DNA of 64,000 nucleotides from NCBI RefSeq assembly GCF_035994185.1, contig NZ_CP108538.1:8063501-8127500 (forward strand), in the 5' to 3' direction. The notes beneath the pieces are model-generated. The model did not search any database. It saw only the letters and a program-made list of their open reading frames with translations, and was not told the DNA's origin. This stretch comes from Streptomyces sp. NBC_01217. Lineage in GTDB: Bacteria > Actinomycetota > Actinomycetes > Streptomycetales > Streptomycetaceae. Numbering within the stretch: the first letter of the stretch is position 1; each line of letters opens with the position of its first letter. Both the position numbers and the translations under genes were made by a program. Shown piece after piece: positions 35,846 through 44,604 of this stretch.

Positions 35846-36796
35846 CTACGGCTTGTCGTCCCCGAATGCCACCCCAAGCTCCGGAATGACCTCCGAAGCC
35901 AACCGCTCGGCATGTTCGGCCGGTGCGAACAGCGGCGTGAACAGGATGAGTTCCGCGCCGGCAGTGATGACCTCACGCAGCTTGCGCGCACAGTCCATCG
36001 GAGTTCCCGCGATCGCGGCAGCCTCGGTCTCGGGTGACCTCTTCATGTACAGCGCGGTCAGCTCGGCGTTGATCCGGTCGCGGGCCCGCTGGGCGTCGTC
36101 GTCCACCGCGATGTAGACGCGCTTGGCGATCGCGAAGTCATTTGCCGGCCTGTCGGACTCGGCCAGTGCCTGCCGCACGATCTGGACCTGCTCGGCGAAC
36201 TTCGCGGTCGGGACCTGGCCCGCGCCGAAGAAGCCGCTGAACAGGCCGGGGCTCATCACGGCACGTCGCAGCGCGGTGCGCCCGCTCCCGCCGAACCACA
36301 ACCGGGGATTGGGCTTCTGGAAAGGTTTCGGTTCCATCGCAGCGTCGGTCAACTGCCAGAATTCGCCGGAGAGGTCGACTCGGGAATCGCGCCACAGGCG
36401 TGTCATCACCTCGATGCCCTCGTAGAAGCGGGCGACGTAGCGCTCCGGGTCGACGCCGAAGGCTGCGAAAGGCCGTTGCTTGCCGCCCGTACCGAAGCCG
36501 ACCTCGATCCTGCCTCGGCTGATCTGGTCCAGCGAGCCGATGCTTTTCGCCAGGTGCACAGGGCTGTGCAGCGTGGACACGAAGACGACGCATCCGAGAC
36601 GGAGGCGCTCGGTGCACGCGGCGGCATAGGTCATGGTCTCGATCGGTCCGAGCTGCGGCCTCGAACCCAGTGTCTGTTCCTGTGTCCAGGCACTGTCGAA
36701 GCCCAACTGCTCCACACGTGTGAGGTAGGTGCGGAAGGCTGCTGGATCGAACTCGCCATCTGCGTAGAACTGCGGGATGGAGATCGCGAATCGCAC
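35846..36796 (-). CDS. LLM-class flavin/F420-dependent oxidoreductase
   Basis: 316 residues of the luciferase-like TIM-barrel family: MRFAISIPQFYADGE, LTRVEQLGFDSAWTQEQ, LRLGCVVFVSTLHSPVHLAKSIGSLDQISRGRIEVGFGTGG, and a late AGTPMDCARKLREVITAGAELI. The block before GFGTGG is the usual cofactor pocket. F420 is the likelier cofactor in actinomycetes. Monocistronic; substrate unknown. Confidence 0.88.
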   Translation of the reverse strand: MRFAISIPQFYADGEFDPAAFRTYLTRVEQLGFDSAWTQEQTLGSRPQLGPIETMTYAAACTERLRLGCVVFVSTLHSPVHLAKSIGSLDQISRGRIEVGFGTGGKQRPFAAFGVDPERYVARFYEGIEVMTRLWRDSRVDLSGEFWQLTDAAMEPKPFQKPNPRLWFGGSGRTALRRAVMSPGLFSGFFGAGQVPTAKFAEQVQIVRQALAESDRPANDFAIAKRVYIAVDDDAQRARDRINAELTALYMKRSPETEAAAIAGTPMDCARKLREVITAGAELILFTPLFAPAEHAERLASEVIPELGVAFGDDKP

Positions 36797-36880
36797 ACGC
36801 GCATCTTACGACCTTGAGGGAAATAGTGATCGTCCCGGTCGGGCCGTGACATGAGAAGGACCGCACGGGTTAGGTGAGTT

Positions 36881-36999
36881 GTGAAGCTTTCCTGGGCCCG
36901 TGCGGTCTGTTCCCATCCTGCCCTGTCTGGTGTCTCCCGCGCACATTTCGGCGAGTTGCTCACCGAACTCGCCGGACCGTGGGAAGCTGCCCGCCAGTC
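36881..36999 (+). pseudogene. Transposase N-terminal remnant left of the IS3 element
   Basis: Reading from GTG 36881 gives VKLSWARAVCSHPALSGVS, then RAHFGELLTELAGPWEAARQS, resembling the N-terminus of an IS5-group transposase, cut at 37000 by the end of the IS3 element. An inverted pair GACCGCACGGG ... CCCGTGCGGTC flanks its start. It may be the front half of the remnant at 38321-38827, but about 70 residues between them are missing. Confidence 0.55.
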
Positions 37000-37071
37000 T
37001 GTGAAGTTCCACCGTTGATCTGGACAGACTGATACTGGGACGGATGGGTCCCGGAGGAAGCAGTCCAGGTA

Positions 37072-37377
37072 GTGAGTAGCAAGAGCAGCATGAGCAAGCG
37101 GTATACCGCCGAGTTCAAGCGCGATGCCGTGGAGCTGGCGCTGGCCTCCGGCAAGACCGTTACCGAGGTCGCCCGGGACCTCGGAGTGAGCCCCGAGAGT
37201 CTGCGTGGCTGGGTCAAGCAGGCCAAGGCCGACCGGGGCCAGGGCCCCGAGGGTGCTCTGACCAGCGACGAGAAGGAAGAACTGCGGCGGCTGCGGCGGG
37301 AGAACCGGGAACAGCAGCAGACGATCGAGATCTTGAAAAAAGGTCTGGCCTTCTTCGCGAAGGGCACGATGAAGTAG
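37072..37377 (+). CDS. IS3-family transposase OrfA
   Basis: 101 residues. The helix-turn-helix region KRYTAEFKRDAVELALASGK then VTEVARDLGVSPESLRGWVKQ, and a leucine-zipper-like coiled coil (EELRRLRRENREQQQTIEILKK), are typical. A run of six A at 37336-37341 lies at the end, and the -1 frame is open from there into orfB, so a programmed frameshift producing OrfAB is likely. GTG start with GGAGG upstream. Confidence 0.9.
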   Translation: MSSKSSMSKRYTAEFKRDAVELALASGKTVTEVARDLGVSPESLRGWVKQAKADRGQGPEGALTSDEKEELRRLRRENREQQQTIEILKKGLAFFAKGTMK

Positions 37378-37382
37378 GCCAA

Positions 37383-38285
37383 TTGTGCCGCTTCATCGAC
37401 GCGGAGAAGGCCGCCGAGGACAACCCCGGCGGCTACAGCGTCAGTCTGCTGTGCCGGGTCGCGGGCGTGAGCCGCTCCACCTGCTGCTCCTGGCTCGCCG
37501 CTCGGCCGGCGGTCGCCGGGCGTCGGCGTGTGGAGGACGAACTCGCGGTGGAGATAGGGGAGATCCACGCCGCTTCGCGCGGCGCGTACGGTGCCCCGCG
37601 CGTCCACGCCGCGCTGCGGCGAGGGGGCCGTGCGATCAGCCGGAAGAAGGTCGGGCGGATCATGCGCGAGCGTGACATCCGTGGCGTCACCCGCCGCAAG
37701 CGCCGCCATCTGACGAAGCAGGACACCAGGGCCGCCCCGGCCCCGGACCTGATCGGCCGCGACTTCACCGCGGCCGTACCCGGCACGAAGCTTGTCGGGG
37801 ACATCACGTACCTGCCGACGATCGAGGGCTGGTGGTATCTGGCGACGGTCATCGACCTGGCGACACGCGAGGTGATCGGGTACGCGATGGCCGACCATCA
37901 CCGCGCCGGGCTGGTCACCGACGCACTGCGGATGGCTGCGGCCCTCGGCGGCCTGCAGCCTGACTGCATCATGCACGCCGATCGCGGCAGCGAGTACACG
38001 GGCAGCGAATTCCGCCGTGAAATAAGGAAGTTGAACCTGAGGCAGAGCATGGGGCGAACCGGTATATGTTATGATAATGCCGCAGCCGAGAGCTTTTTCG
38101 GACTGCTGAAAGCGGAGATCGGCACCACGGTCTGGGAGAGCCGCGAAGCGGCCCGCGCCGACGTCTTCCGCTTCATCGAGGTCGAGTACAACCGCACCAG
38201 GCTCCGCAAACACCCCGAGTTCGGGTACCTCACCCCACTCGAAACCCGAGCCAGGCTGCAACAAGACTTCACCCCCGCAGCGTAA
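37383..38285 (+). CDS. IS3-family transposase OrfB (DDE integrase domain)
   Basis: About 300 residues. The HTH_21 region (REDI-like ASRGAYGAPRVHAALRRGG) precedes the rve/DDE core: first Asp in LVGDITYLPT, second in MHADRGSEYTG, Glu in NAAAESFFGLLKAE. All catalytic residues are present and no stop interrupts it, so the element may still be active. The TTG at 37383 marks only the frame opening; the working product is probably the OrfAB fusion. Confidence 0.92.
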   Translation: MCRFIDAEKAAEDNPGGYSVSLLCRVAGVSRSTCCSWLAARPAVAGRRRVEDELAVEIGEIHAASRGAYGAPRVHAALRRGGRAISRKKVGRIMRERDIRGVTRRKRRHLTKQDTRAAPAPDLIGRDFTAAVPGTKLVGDITYLPTIEGWWYLATVIDLATREVIGYAMADHHRAGLVTDALRMAAALGGLQPDCIMHADRGSEYTGSEFRREIRKLNLRQSMGRTGICYDNAAAESFFGLLKAEIGTTVWESREAARADVFRFIEVEYNRTRLRKHPEFGYLTPLETRARLQQDFTPAA

Positions 38286-38320
38286 GCAACCGCTGTCCAC
38301 GATCAGGGTGGAACTTCACA

Positions 38321-38827
38321 CTGGTGCCCACCCGCGATCACACCATCGCCGAGCAGTCGAAGAACTACCGCTATTCCACGGCACATCAGGTGGTCATCGA
38401 CGCTGACACTCGCCTGGTCGTCGTAGTCGGCCGGCCATTGCCGGGCAACCGGCACGACTCCCGCGGCTGGGAGGAATCCGGTGCTAAGGCCGCCGTCGGC
38501 AACACGATGACGATCGCCGACGGCGGCTACCAGGGCACCGGGCTGGTCATCCCGCACCGCCGCCGCAAAGGCGAAGAGCTTCCGGACTGGAAGAAGCAGC
38601 ACAATCGCTCCCATAAGCAGGTTCGCGCCCGCGTCGAGCACACCTTCGCCCGGATGAAGGGCTGGAAGATCCTGCGCGATTGCCGACTCAAGGGTGACGG
38701 AGTCCATCACGCCATGCTCGGCATTGCCCGTCTGCACAACCTCACCCTCGCTGGACAGGCGGGAGGGCCGCACGGCAGCTGGCCCCACTCCCGCCAACTC
38801 CAAGATCAGTTACGGGACAACCCTTAG
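38321..38827 (+). pseudogene. C-terminal half of an IS5-family transposase
   Basis: About 168 residues from LVPTRDHTIAEQSKNYRYS to the stop, including VVIDADTRLVVVVGRPLPGNRHDS, TIADGGYQGTGLVIPHRR and the Glu region VRARVEHTFARMKGWKILRD. The front half, including its first catalytic Asp, is lost at the IS3 border. The stop codon uses the first base of the next insertion element. Confidence 0.8.
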
Positions 38828-39907
38828 GTCCTGTACGGAGTTCAGATCACGGTTCGGGCAATCCGCAGCGCGGAACCGTGTGCGCTTGATAGGCCATCAG
38901 GTATGGCACGTGGCGATGTGACCGATGAGCAGTGGTCCCTGATTGAGCCCCACCTCCCGCTGGGAGTATCCGGACCCATACCTGACCTGCGAAAACACTT
39001 CAACGCGACGATGTGGCGGTTCCGCGCCGGCAGCCCCTGGCGAGACGTGCCTGCCGAGTACGGTCCGTGGTCGAGCGTCTACGACCGCTTCCGTATCTGG
39101 ACGCGCGAGGGCGTCTTCCAGCACCTGATGGAGACGGTCATCGGTTATGCCGCAGAACGCGGTGAGGCAGACCTGTCGCTGGTCAGCGTGGACTCTGCTA
39201 CCTCCCGCGCTCACCACCACGCCGCCGGGATGGTTCTGGACGAAGAGCAGTTGGAAGCGCTGGTGGAGGCCGCAGAGTCCGAAAAGGGGGCGGGAAGAAG
39301 GGACGGGAGCCGCAATACGATCAGGACGGGGACCCGGAACGAGCCGAGCGGCAGCGGTTGCGGCGACGCCGCCGGGCCCGTTTGAAGGCTGCTGAGCTCG
39401 GTCGTTCCCGGGGCGGGCTGACCAGCAAGGTGCACTTGTCAGCCGAACGGCGCTGCCGTCCACTGTCGTTCGTCCTCACCCCCGGCCAGGCCGGTGACAG
39501 CCCGCAGTTCGCGCGGGTCGTGGACAAGATCAAGGTCCGTGGCAGGAGGGGCCGGCCCCGCACCCGCCCGGACGCGGTCGCCGGCGACAAGGCGTACTCC
39601 TCCCGCCGCAACCGCGCCTACCTGCGCAAACGCCAAATCCGGGCGGTGATCCCGGAGAAGGCGGACCAGACGGCCAACCGCAAAAGAAGGGCTCGCGCGG
39701 AGGCCGCCCCGTCAGTCACGACGCCGAGCTGTACAAGGACCGCAACACGGTCGAGCGGTGCATCAACCGGCTGCGCAACTGGCGCGGGATCGCCACCCGC
39801 TACGACAAGACTCCCGAGAGCTACCTGGCCGGACTCCACCTGTGCGGCACGATGCTGTGGCTACGCAGCATCACCCGACGAGCATGATCTGAACTCCGTA
39901 CAGGACC
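38827..39907 (+). mobile_element. IS5-family (IS427-group-like) insertion sequence with perfect 23-bp inverted repeats
   Basis: The left end GGTCCTGTACGGAG... (38827-38849) is repeated exactly in inverse at 39885-39907. A TA dinucleotide stands immediately outside each end (38825-38826 and 39908-39909), as expected for a 2-bp target duplication. Length 1081 bp. The transposase within is frameshifted. Confidence 0.93.
38903..39887 (+). pseudogene. IS5/IS427-type transposase, two-frame with a further frameshift
   Basis: The first part (MARGDVTDEQWSLIEPHLP ... LSLVSVDSATSRAHHH) and the second part (LGRSRGGLTSKVHLSAE ... AVAGDKAYSSRRNR) lie in frames related by a -1 shift at an A4G5 run near 39282-39290, which is normal for this group. 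A second frame change near 39689-39691, where one G appears lost, moves the C-terminus (DRNTVERCINRLRNWRG, with the catalytic Glu) out of frame. The gene is therefore probably dead. Confidence 0.8.
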
Positions 39908-40587
39908 TAGTAGCGCAGTTCTGCGAACCAGTTGTCCCGGCCTTGGCTGGTGAGGTCGAGGATGTGCCATACCGGGCTGAGCAGGTCGATGCCGCGTTGG
40001 TCGATGTCGTCGGACATCCGGGGGTGTGCCGAGTAGAAGTGGCGTACCGAGCCGTTGCTGTCGCGGGTGAACACCGACACCGTCGAGTCCTGGTTGCCCT
40101 CGGCGTCCTCGCTGCCGAGGTCGTATTTGAAGGTGCCGGCCCCGGCACTGAGCAGCCGCAGGTTCTCCCACTGCCGGTCCCGTGCGTGCGCGCGGAGTGT
40201 GGGCAGGTCGGCCGCGGCCACAATCGCGAAGTCGACGTTCTGCGCGACGTGGTGGGCGATTCCGTTGAACCCGTCGATCCACATCGTGCACATGGGACAA
40301 GGCTGGGTCTGCTGCTTGCCGTACATGAAGTGATAGACGACGAGGTCGCGCCCGGGCCGGGTGAACAGCTCGCTCAGTCGCACGGTCTGCACCGGCGCAT
40401 CGTCCGCGTGGAGATCCGCGGGACCTTCCTCGAATGCGTAGTCGTCGACGACGGGCCCCAGCGGCAGTCGGCGGCGCAGGTCAGCGACGCGTTCGCGGTG
40501 GCGCATCAGCTCGATCTCGGCCAGGCGCAGCTCCTCGCGGGCGCTGACGTGTTCGGCCGACTCCCCGACGAGATTGGTCAGACGCAT
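39907..40587 (-). CDS. DUF899-family thioredoxin-fold protein
   Basis: 226 residues. AEIELMRHRERVADLRRRLP and LSELFTRPGRDLVVYHFMYGKQQTQPCPMCTMWIDGF identify DUF899, a thioredoxin-like family with a CPMC pair, annotated as putative dithiol-disulfide isomerase. AAGGAGGTAGCG directly before the ATG at 40587 makes the start certain. The stop codon TAG is formed with the last base of the IS5 element; before insertion it would have been TAA. Cytoplasmic. Confidence 0.88.
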   Translation of the reverse strand: MRLTNLVGESAEHVSAREELRLAEIELMRHRERVADLRRRLPLGPVVDDYAFEEGPADLHADDAPVQTVRLSELFTRPGRDLVVYHFMYGKQQTQPCPMCTMWIDGFNGIAHHVAQNVDFAIVAAADLPTLRAHARDRQWENLRLLSAGAGTFKYDLGSEDAEGNQDSTVSVFTRDSNGSVRHFYSAHPRMSDDIDQRGIDLLSPVWHILDLTSQGRDNWFAELRY

Positions 40588-40698
40588 CGCTACCTCCTTG
40601 AGGGACTGGCACGGAGCTGCCGCCCTGGTCACCATTGTCTGGTCCCGCACGGGGGCTCGCGAGGCGGCGGTGTCGTAGTGAAAGGCATGGGCCGGGTG

Positions 40699-41523
40699 TC
40701 ACGACCGTGCATCCTGTTCGCTCGCACCGGACAGCGCGCCGACCAGGGTGGCCAGCGCCGACGCCAGCGCGGTCAATCGGGTGGGGTGGGCGGGGCCTCC
40801 CGGCTCGGGCATGTACACGTTCCGGCGGATTTCGATCATCAACGCGCTGACACGCGGGTCCACGCCGTAATGCTTCAGCGGTACGTACGTACCGGCGAAC
40901 GGGCTGTTGATGCCCGTGCCCCCGAAACCGGCGAACGCCTCCTCGGCCCGGGCCAGCAGGTCCGGCGGTGTGTGAAAGACGTCGGTGCCGAGGCAGATCG
41001 GTGGGCGTGGTCCGGTGCCATGGAGTTCGTAGGGAAGCGGAGCCGACGGATAGGAGTGGACGTCGATGACGACCGCGCGTCCGGTGGCCGCCAGACGTTC
41101 GTCGACAGCGGCGGTCATTGCTGCCGCGTACGGGTGGAAGTAGTGGTCGATCAACGGCTGCGGATCCACGTCCGGTGAGCGAAGCGGCTCGCGGTGCGTG
41201 GTCTGCGTGTAGACCGCGCCCATGCCGACGGCCAGCATCTCCTCGCGATCGTCGGGGAACCGTTCGGGATCGATGACGAGTCGCGACAGACCGTTGACGA
41301 ATCGCCACGGCGTGAGAGGCGCGGCCGTAGCCGCCTCGGCGGCCAACTCGGCCGTATGGGAGTCCGTGATGTGGTCGAGTTCGAGATCCAGAGCCTCGTC
41401 GTCCAGCTTGATCCCGGCGCGTACATGGTCGGGGACGACACGTGCCGAGTGCGGTACGTGCAGCAGGACCGGTGACGCGGGCGCGCCGGGCAGGAGGTGG
41501 AACGGCGGGAGGGCGTGGCCCAT
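40699..41523 (-). CDS. N-formylglutamate amidohydrolase family protein
   Basis: 274 residues. Family blocks: VLLHVPHSARVVPDHV, ELDHITDSHTAELA, FVNGLSRLVIDPERFPDD, AVVIDVHSYPS and IEIRRNVYM. These hold the zinc-binding His and Asp/Glu residues. Enzymes of this family cleave N-formylglutamate in histidine degradation or hydrolyse related acyl amino acids. No hut genes are nearby, so the substrate is open. Divergent from the phosphatase gene across 185 bp. Confidence 0.85.
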   Translation of the reverse strand: MGHALPPFHLLPGAPASPVLLHVPHSARVVPDHVRAGIKLDDEALDLELDHITDSHTAELAAEAATAAPLTPWRFVNGLSRLVIDPERFPDDREEMLAVGMGAVYTQTTHREPLRSPDVDPQPLIDHYFHPYAAAMTAAVDERLAATGRAVVIDVHSYPSAPLPYELHGTGPRPPICLGTDVFHTPPDLLARAEEAFAGFGGTGINSPFAGTYVPLKHYGVDPRVSALMIEIRRNVYMPEPGGPAHPTRLTALASALATLVGALSGASEQDARS

Positions 41524-41708
41524 GGGGAGGTTCCTTCGGCGTGACGCAGGTCCGGGACATGGTCGGGGTGGAGTGCCGGTCGTGCAGTCTCCCGCCCTAC
41601 TACGCGATTGTCTGCCAAGGGTGTTGTGGGGCCTGCTGGAGACGGAGAAGTTCCCCGATCCGACGGATGTCCCCTCGCCGAGGCGCTTGATCCCGAAGGA
41701 GTCCGCGC

Positions 41709-42272
41709 ATGTCCATTCAGATCGTGTACGAGACCCACGCCACCACGGTCGACAACGAGGCGGGGATCGCCACCGGTTGGCTGCCGGGCACACTCTCGGC
41801 GACCGGCCGCCTACAGGCCCGCGAACTCGGCCGCCGCCGCGACGACGGCATTGTCGCAGTCTTCACCTCCGATCTGGACCGCGCCGTGGAGACCGCGCAG
41901 ATCGCCTTCGCCGACACCTCGCTGCCCATCCACCAGGACCCCCGACTGCGTGAATGCAACTACGGAGAGTTCAACGGCCGGTCGGTGGCCTTCGTGGAGG
42001 TGCGGCGGGCCCGGCACATCGATGAACCTTTCCCCGGTGGCCAGAGCTACCGCGACGTCCAGGCCGCCACCGATGACTTCCTGCGTGACCTCGCTGCCGA
42101 CCGGGACGGAACTCGAGTCCTCGTGATCGCGCACTCCGCCAACCGCTGGGCGTTGGACTGTCTGCTCACCGGCGCCCACTGGCAAGCGCTCGTCGGGGCC
42201 TCCTCCCCGTGGCAGCCCGGATGGGAATACACACTCCCCACGCCCTGGCGCGTGGCCGGTCCATCTCGGTGA
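41709..42272 (+). CDS. Histidine phosphatase superfamily protein
   Basis: 187 residues. The usual N-terminal RHG is altered to THATTVDNEAGIATGWLPG, with the nucleophile His kept. Downstream are FTSDLDRAVETAQIAF, RLRECNYGEFNG and the second catalytic His in LVIAHSANRWALDCLL. Loss of the Arg beside the nucleophile may reduce phosphatase activity. AAGGAG precedes the ATG. Function unknown. Confidence 0.85.
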   Translation: MSIQIVYETHATTVDNEAGIATGWLPGTLSATGRLQARELGRRRDDGIVAVFTSDLDRAVETAQIAFADTSLPIHQDPRLRECNYGEFNGRSVAFVEVRRARHIDEPFPGGQSYRDVQAATDDFLRDLAADRDGTRVLVIAHSANRWALDCLLTGAHWQALVGASSPWQPGWEYTLPTPWRVAGPSR

Positions 42273-42902
42273 CTCTTCCCGGCGTGGCGCACCAGGTGTC
42301 GTTCGTGGGCGGTCGTCCACGGCCCGCAGCGTGAGGCCGGGCCACCCCGCCGGGGGGCCGATCCGCAGGCGGCGGAGGAGGATCCCGCCCGCTGATCAGC
42401 GTGCGGAGGTCCGTTCGCCCATGCCTCACGACCGTCGGCGGGAGCCCCGCCCCGTAATCGGCGCATTCCCGCGGCCGTGCCGCGCTGAATCAGCCCCGGT
42501 ACATACCGTCGGCAGACGTCAGGCCCCGGCCATCGATTCTCAATCACCGGCCAGGATTCCCCGCCGACGAGCGCCGGCATTCCACCGCATCGCCATGAAT
42601 GCGGAGTGCTTTTATTGCATTACGGTGAGTGAATTGAATGCCCTAGTTGTGACGTGGGTCGCATGACGTGTGTCACTCTTATGCCGAATTGAGGCATTTG
42701 CCGTGTGGGGTGGGCCATATGGCGGCCGTCACTCTGAAGCCGAATAGTAGACCATCGAGGCCCGCTCCCCGGCCGTGAAGCCACATTTCCATCATTTCCT
42801 GCACCCAGTACTAATCGCAGTAGTAAGAGGTGGTCATTGACCCGGGATTCCCTTCCGATTAACAATTCTTGGCATCACCCTCGACAGGACAGGAATTACC
42901 AC
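42273..42902. other. Long intergenic region, AT-rich in its right half, before the transglycosylase
   Basis: No gene is supported over 630 bp. The right half (about 42590-42880) is markedly AT-richer than the rest of the window and holds TGACGTGTGTCA (42664-42675), an imperfect palindrome resembling a Crp-type site, and stretches with direct repeats of TATGCCGAAT/GAAGCCGAAT type. It probably contains a long 5' leader. I could not fit a known riboswitch consensus. Confidence 0.5.
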
Positions 42903-43370
42903 GTGCAGATCACCGCGATGCCCAAGAAGTTCGCCCGCATGACCAGGACCAAGAAGATCTCGCTGGGCATGATCGCAGCCGGCGCCGCTGTCATGGCCGG
43001 CACCGTCGTCAGCGCCCCGGCCGCCTCGGCCGCCGCCCCCGCCCAGTCCGGCGGCAACGTCGACGCCTGGATCAAGCAGTCGCTGAAGGTCATGCACGAG
43101 AAGGGCATCCCGGGCACCTACGAGGGCATCCGCAAGAACCTGATGCGCGAGTCCTCCGGCAACCCCAGCGCCATCAACAACTGGGACTCCAACGCCATGA
43201 AGGGCATCCCGTCCAAGGGCCTGATGCAGGTCATCGACCCCACCTTCAACGCGTACCACGTCGCCGGCACCTCGACGAACATCTACGACCCGGTCGCCAA
43301 CATCACGGCCTCCGCCAACTATGCCGCGCACCGCTACGGCTCGATCGACAACGTCAACTCGGCCTACTGA
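42903..43370 (+). CDS. Secreted lytic transglycosylase (SLT domain)
   Basis: 155 residues. Signal peptide: basic MPKKFARMTRTKK, hydrophobic SLGMIAAGAAVMAGTVVSA, cleavage near ASAAA. The SLT domain has the catalytic Glu in LMRESSGNPSAIN, then SKGLMQVIDPTFNAY and NYAAHRYGSIDNV. It cuts peptidoglycan outside the membrane. GTG at 42903 is chosen, with AGGA 8 bases upstream; ATG at 42918 is possible. Small single-domain enzyme of the type often used in growth or spore germination. Confidence 0.88.
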   Translation: MQITAMPKKFARMTRTKKISLGMIAAGAAVMAGTVVSAPAASAAAPAQSGGNVDAWIKQSLKVMHEKGIPGTYEGIRKNLMRESSGNPSAINNWDSNAMKGIPSKGLMQVIDPTFNAYHVAGTSTNIYDPVANITASANYAAHRYGSIDNVNSAY

Positions 43371-43623
43371 TCAGGCCCGACGAAGCACCACGGTCGCCCA
43401 GCACGTCCCGGGCGACCAGCGCCCCGACAAGACCCGCCGGGCGATGAACCGCAGGCCGCGTCCCCGCGACCGGCCTGCCGACGACAGCCCTTCCCGCAGC
43501 CCCACCGACGGCACACCCTCACTTCGTGGTGTACCCCCGCATCGTGGCTGTGGTCGAGGCGGCACCGGTCGGCGCGACGTATGACGCGGATGATTCCGAG
43601 GCCGGCCGGTTGACACGGTCCCG

Positions 43624-44604
43624 CTAGCCGACGGAGCCGATCAGCGGGTAGTGGTCGGAGAGATTTGTGTACGTGTAGTCCGTGCCCCAGCTGGAGACGG
43701 TCCAGGGCGCGCTCTGCTCCTTGACCACCTCGTTCGTCCAGCCCGCCGGCTTCGCGTGTCCGGTGCGGTGCAGGACGTAGTCGAGATCCTCGCGGGGGTC
43801 GTCGGGGTAGCGGTCGGCGGCGATCGAGTTGTCCTGGGTGTCGAAGGAGTACGGGTGCCCCGTGCGGGCATCGGCACCGGTCAGTCCGGCGTCGGCGAGC
43901 ATCGAGCCGTACTCGGGGGAGCGGGAGTCGACGTTCATGTCGCCCGCCACGACGACCTGCTCGGAAGCCGGGATGTTCTTGGCGTCGAGGAAGGCGTCGA
44001 TCTGCTTGAACTGCCGACTGCGCATCTGTGCGGCCTCACCCGCCCCGCAACCCGGGTCGGTCGACTGCGCGTGCGTCCCCACCACATGCACCTTCGTGCC
44101 GTTGACGTTCAACTCGGCGTAGGCGAAGCCCTTGTTGGACCACCAGTCGCTGCCGCAGGCGTCCTTGTAGATGTACTGCTCCTTGCGGACGATCGGCCAC
44201 TTGCTCAGTACGGTGACGCCGCCGTCCTCCGGAGTGATGGCCGAGTACGCGCCGCCCGTGGCGTCCCAGCCGCTCTTGCTCCGGCCCACCACCGGTGTCT
44301 GGTACGGGTATTGGGCGGATGCGTTTTGCGCCAGCGCGTCCGAGGCGGAGTTGTCGAACGCCTCCTGGAGCACGACCACGTCATGGCCCTGGAAGAAGGA
44401 CGCCTTCGGTATCTCCGCCGCCCGGTGGTCCTGTCCCCAGTTCGGGTAGAGGTTCTTGCTCATGAGGAACGCGTTGTACGTGAGCACCCGCAGGGACGGG
44501 GTGTCGGCCGCGGAGGCCTGAGGGGCGTTGGCGAGCAGCGTGACGGCGGCGAGCGCGGCGGACAAGGTCACGCCGGAGGTGCGGCGGAGCGCGGTGAGCG
44601 GCAC
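43624..44604 (-). CDS. Secreted sphingomyelin phosphodiesterase (neutral SMase, EEP superfamily)
   Basis: 326 residues. Signal peptide (LTALRRTSGVTLSAALAAVTLLANAPQASA), then the endonuclease/exonuclease/phosphatase fold: LRVLTYNAFLMSKNLYPNWGQDHRA, VVVLQEAFDN (Glu), VVGTHAQSTDPGC (His), VVAGDMNVDS (Asp, Asn), DLDYVLHRTG and LSDHYPLIG (Asp-His). This is the full active site of bacterial sphingomyelinase C, which releases phosphocholine. GTG 44604 has AGGAG five bases upstream. Divergent from the ribose regulator. Confidence 0.9.
   Translation of the reverse strand: MPLTALRRTSGVTLSAALAAVTLLANAPQASAADTPSLRVLTYNAFLMSKNLYPNWGQDHRAAEIPKASFFQGHDVVVLQEAFDNSASDALAQNASAQYPYQTPVVGRSKSGWDATGGAYSAITPEDGGVTVLSKWPIVRKEQYIYKDACGSDWWSNKGFAYAELNVNGTKVHVVGTHAQSTDPGCGAGEAAQMRSRQFKQIDAFLDAKNIPASEQVVVAGDMNVDSRSPEYGSMLADAGLTGADARTGHPYSFDTQDNSIAADRYPDDPREDLDYVLHRTGHAKPAGWTNEVVKEQSAPWTVSSWGTDYTYTNLSDHYPLIGSVG

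Larger units (their letters stand above)
37000..38320 (+). mobile_element. IS3-family insertion sequence, apparently complete
   Basis: Ends are TGTGAAGTTCCACC (37000-37013) and its inverted copy GGTGGAACTTCACA (38307-38320), with further partial match inwards (GATC). It carries orfA and orfB in the usual 1 to -1 frame relation. No matching short direct repeat is visible at the two outer borders (CCAGTC on the left, CTGGTG on the right), suggesting that a deletion followed insertion. Confidence 0.9.

Noticed and set aside
35597..36037. Plus-strand frame overlapping the end of the LLM oxidoreductase gene
   Set aside because: The overlap is with a clear family member on the other strand, and its own sequence shows no known family.
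36994..38326. Target-site duplication flanking the IS3 element
   Set aside because: Left and right borders (CCAGTC and CTGGTG) do not share a 3-5 bp direct repeat.
42273..42900. A ydaO-type (c-di-AMP) riboswitch before the transglycosylase
   Set aside because: Expected for this gene type, but I could not fit the conserved stems and loop bases by eye, so it is left as a check and not a feature.
31165..42900. A definite integrated element bounded by tRNA-derived att sites
   Set aside because: No integrase gene and no second copy of the tRNA 3' end were recognised in the window, so only an accessory region is claimed.
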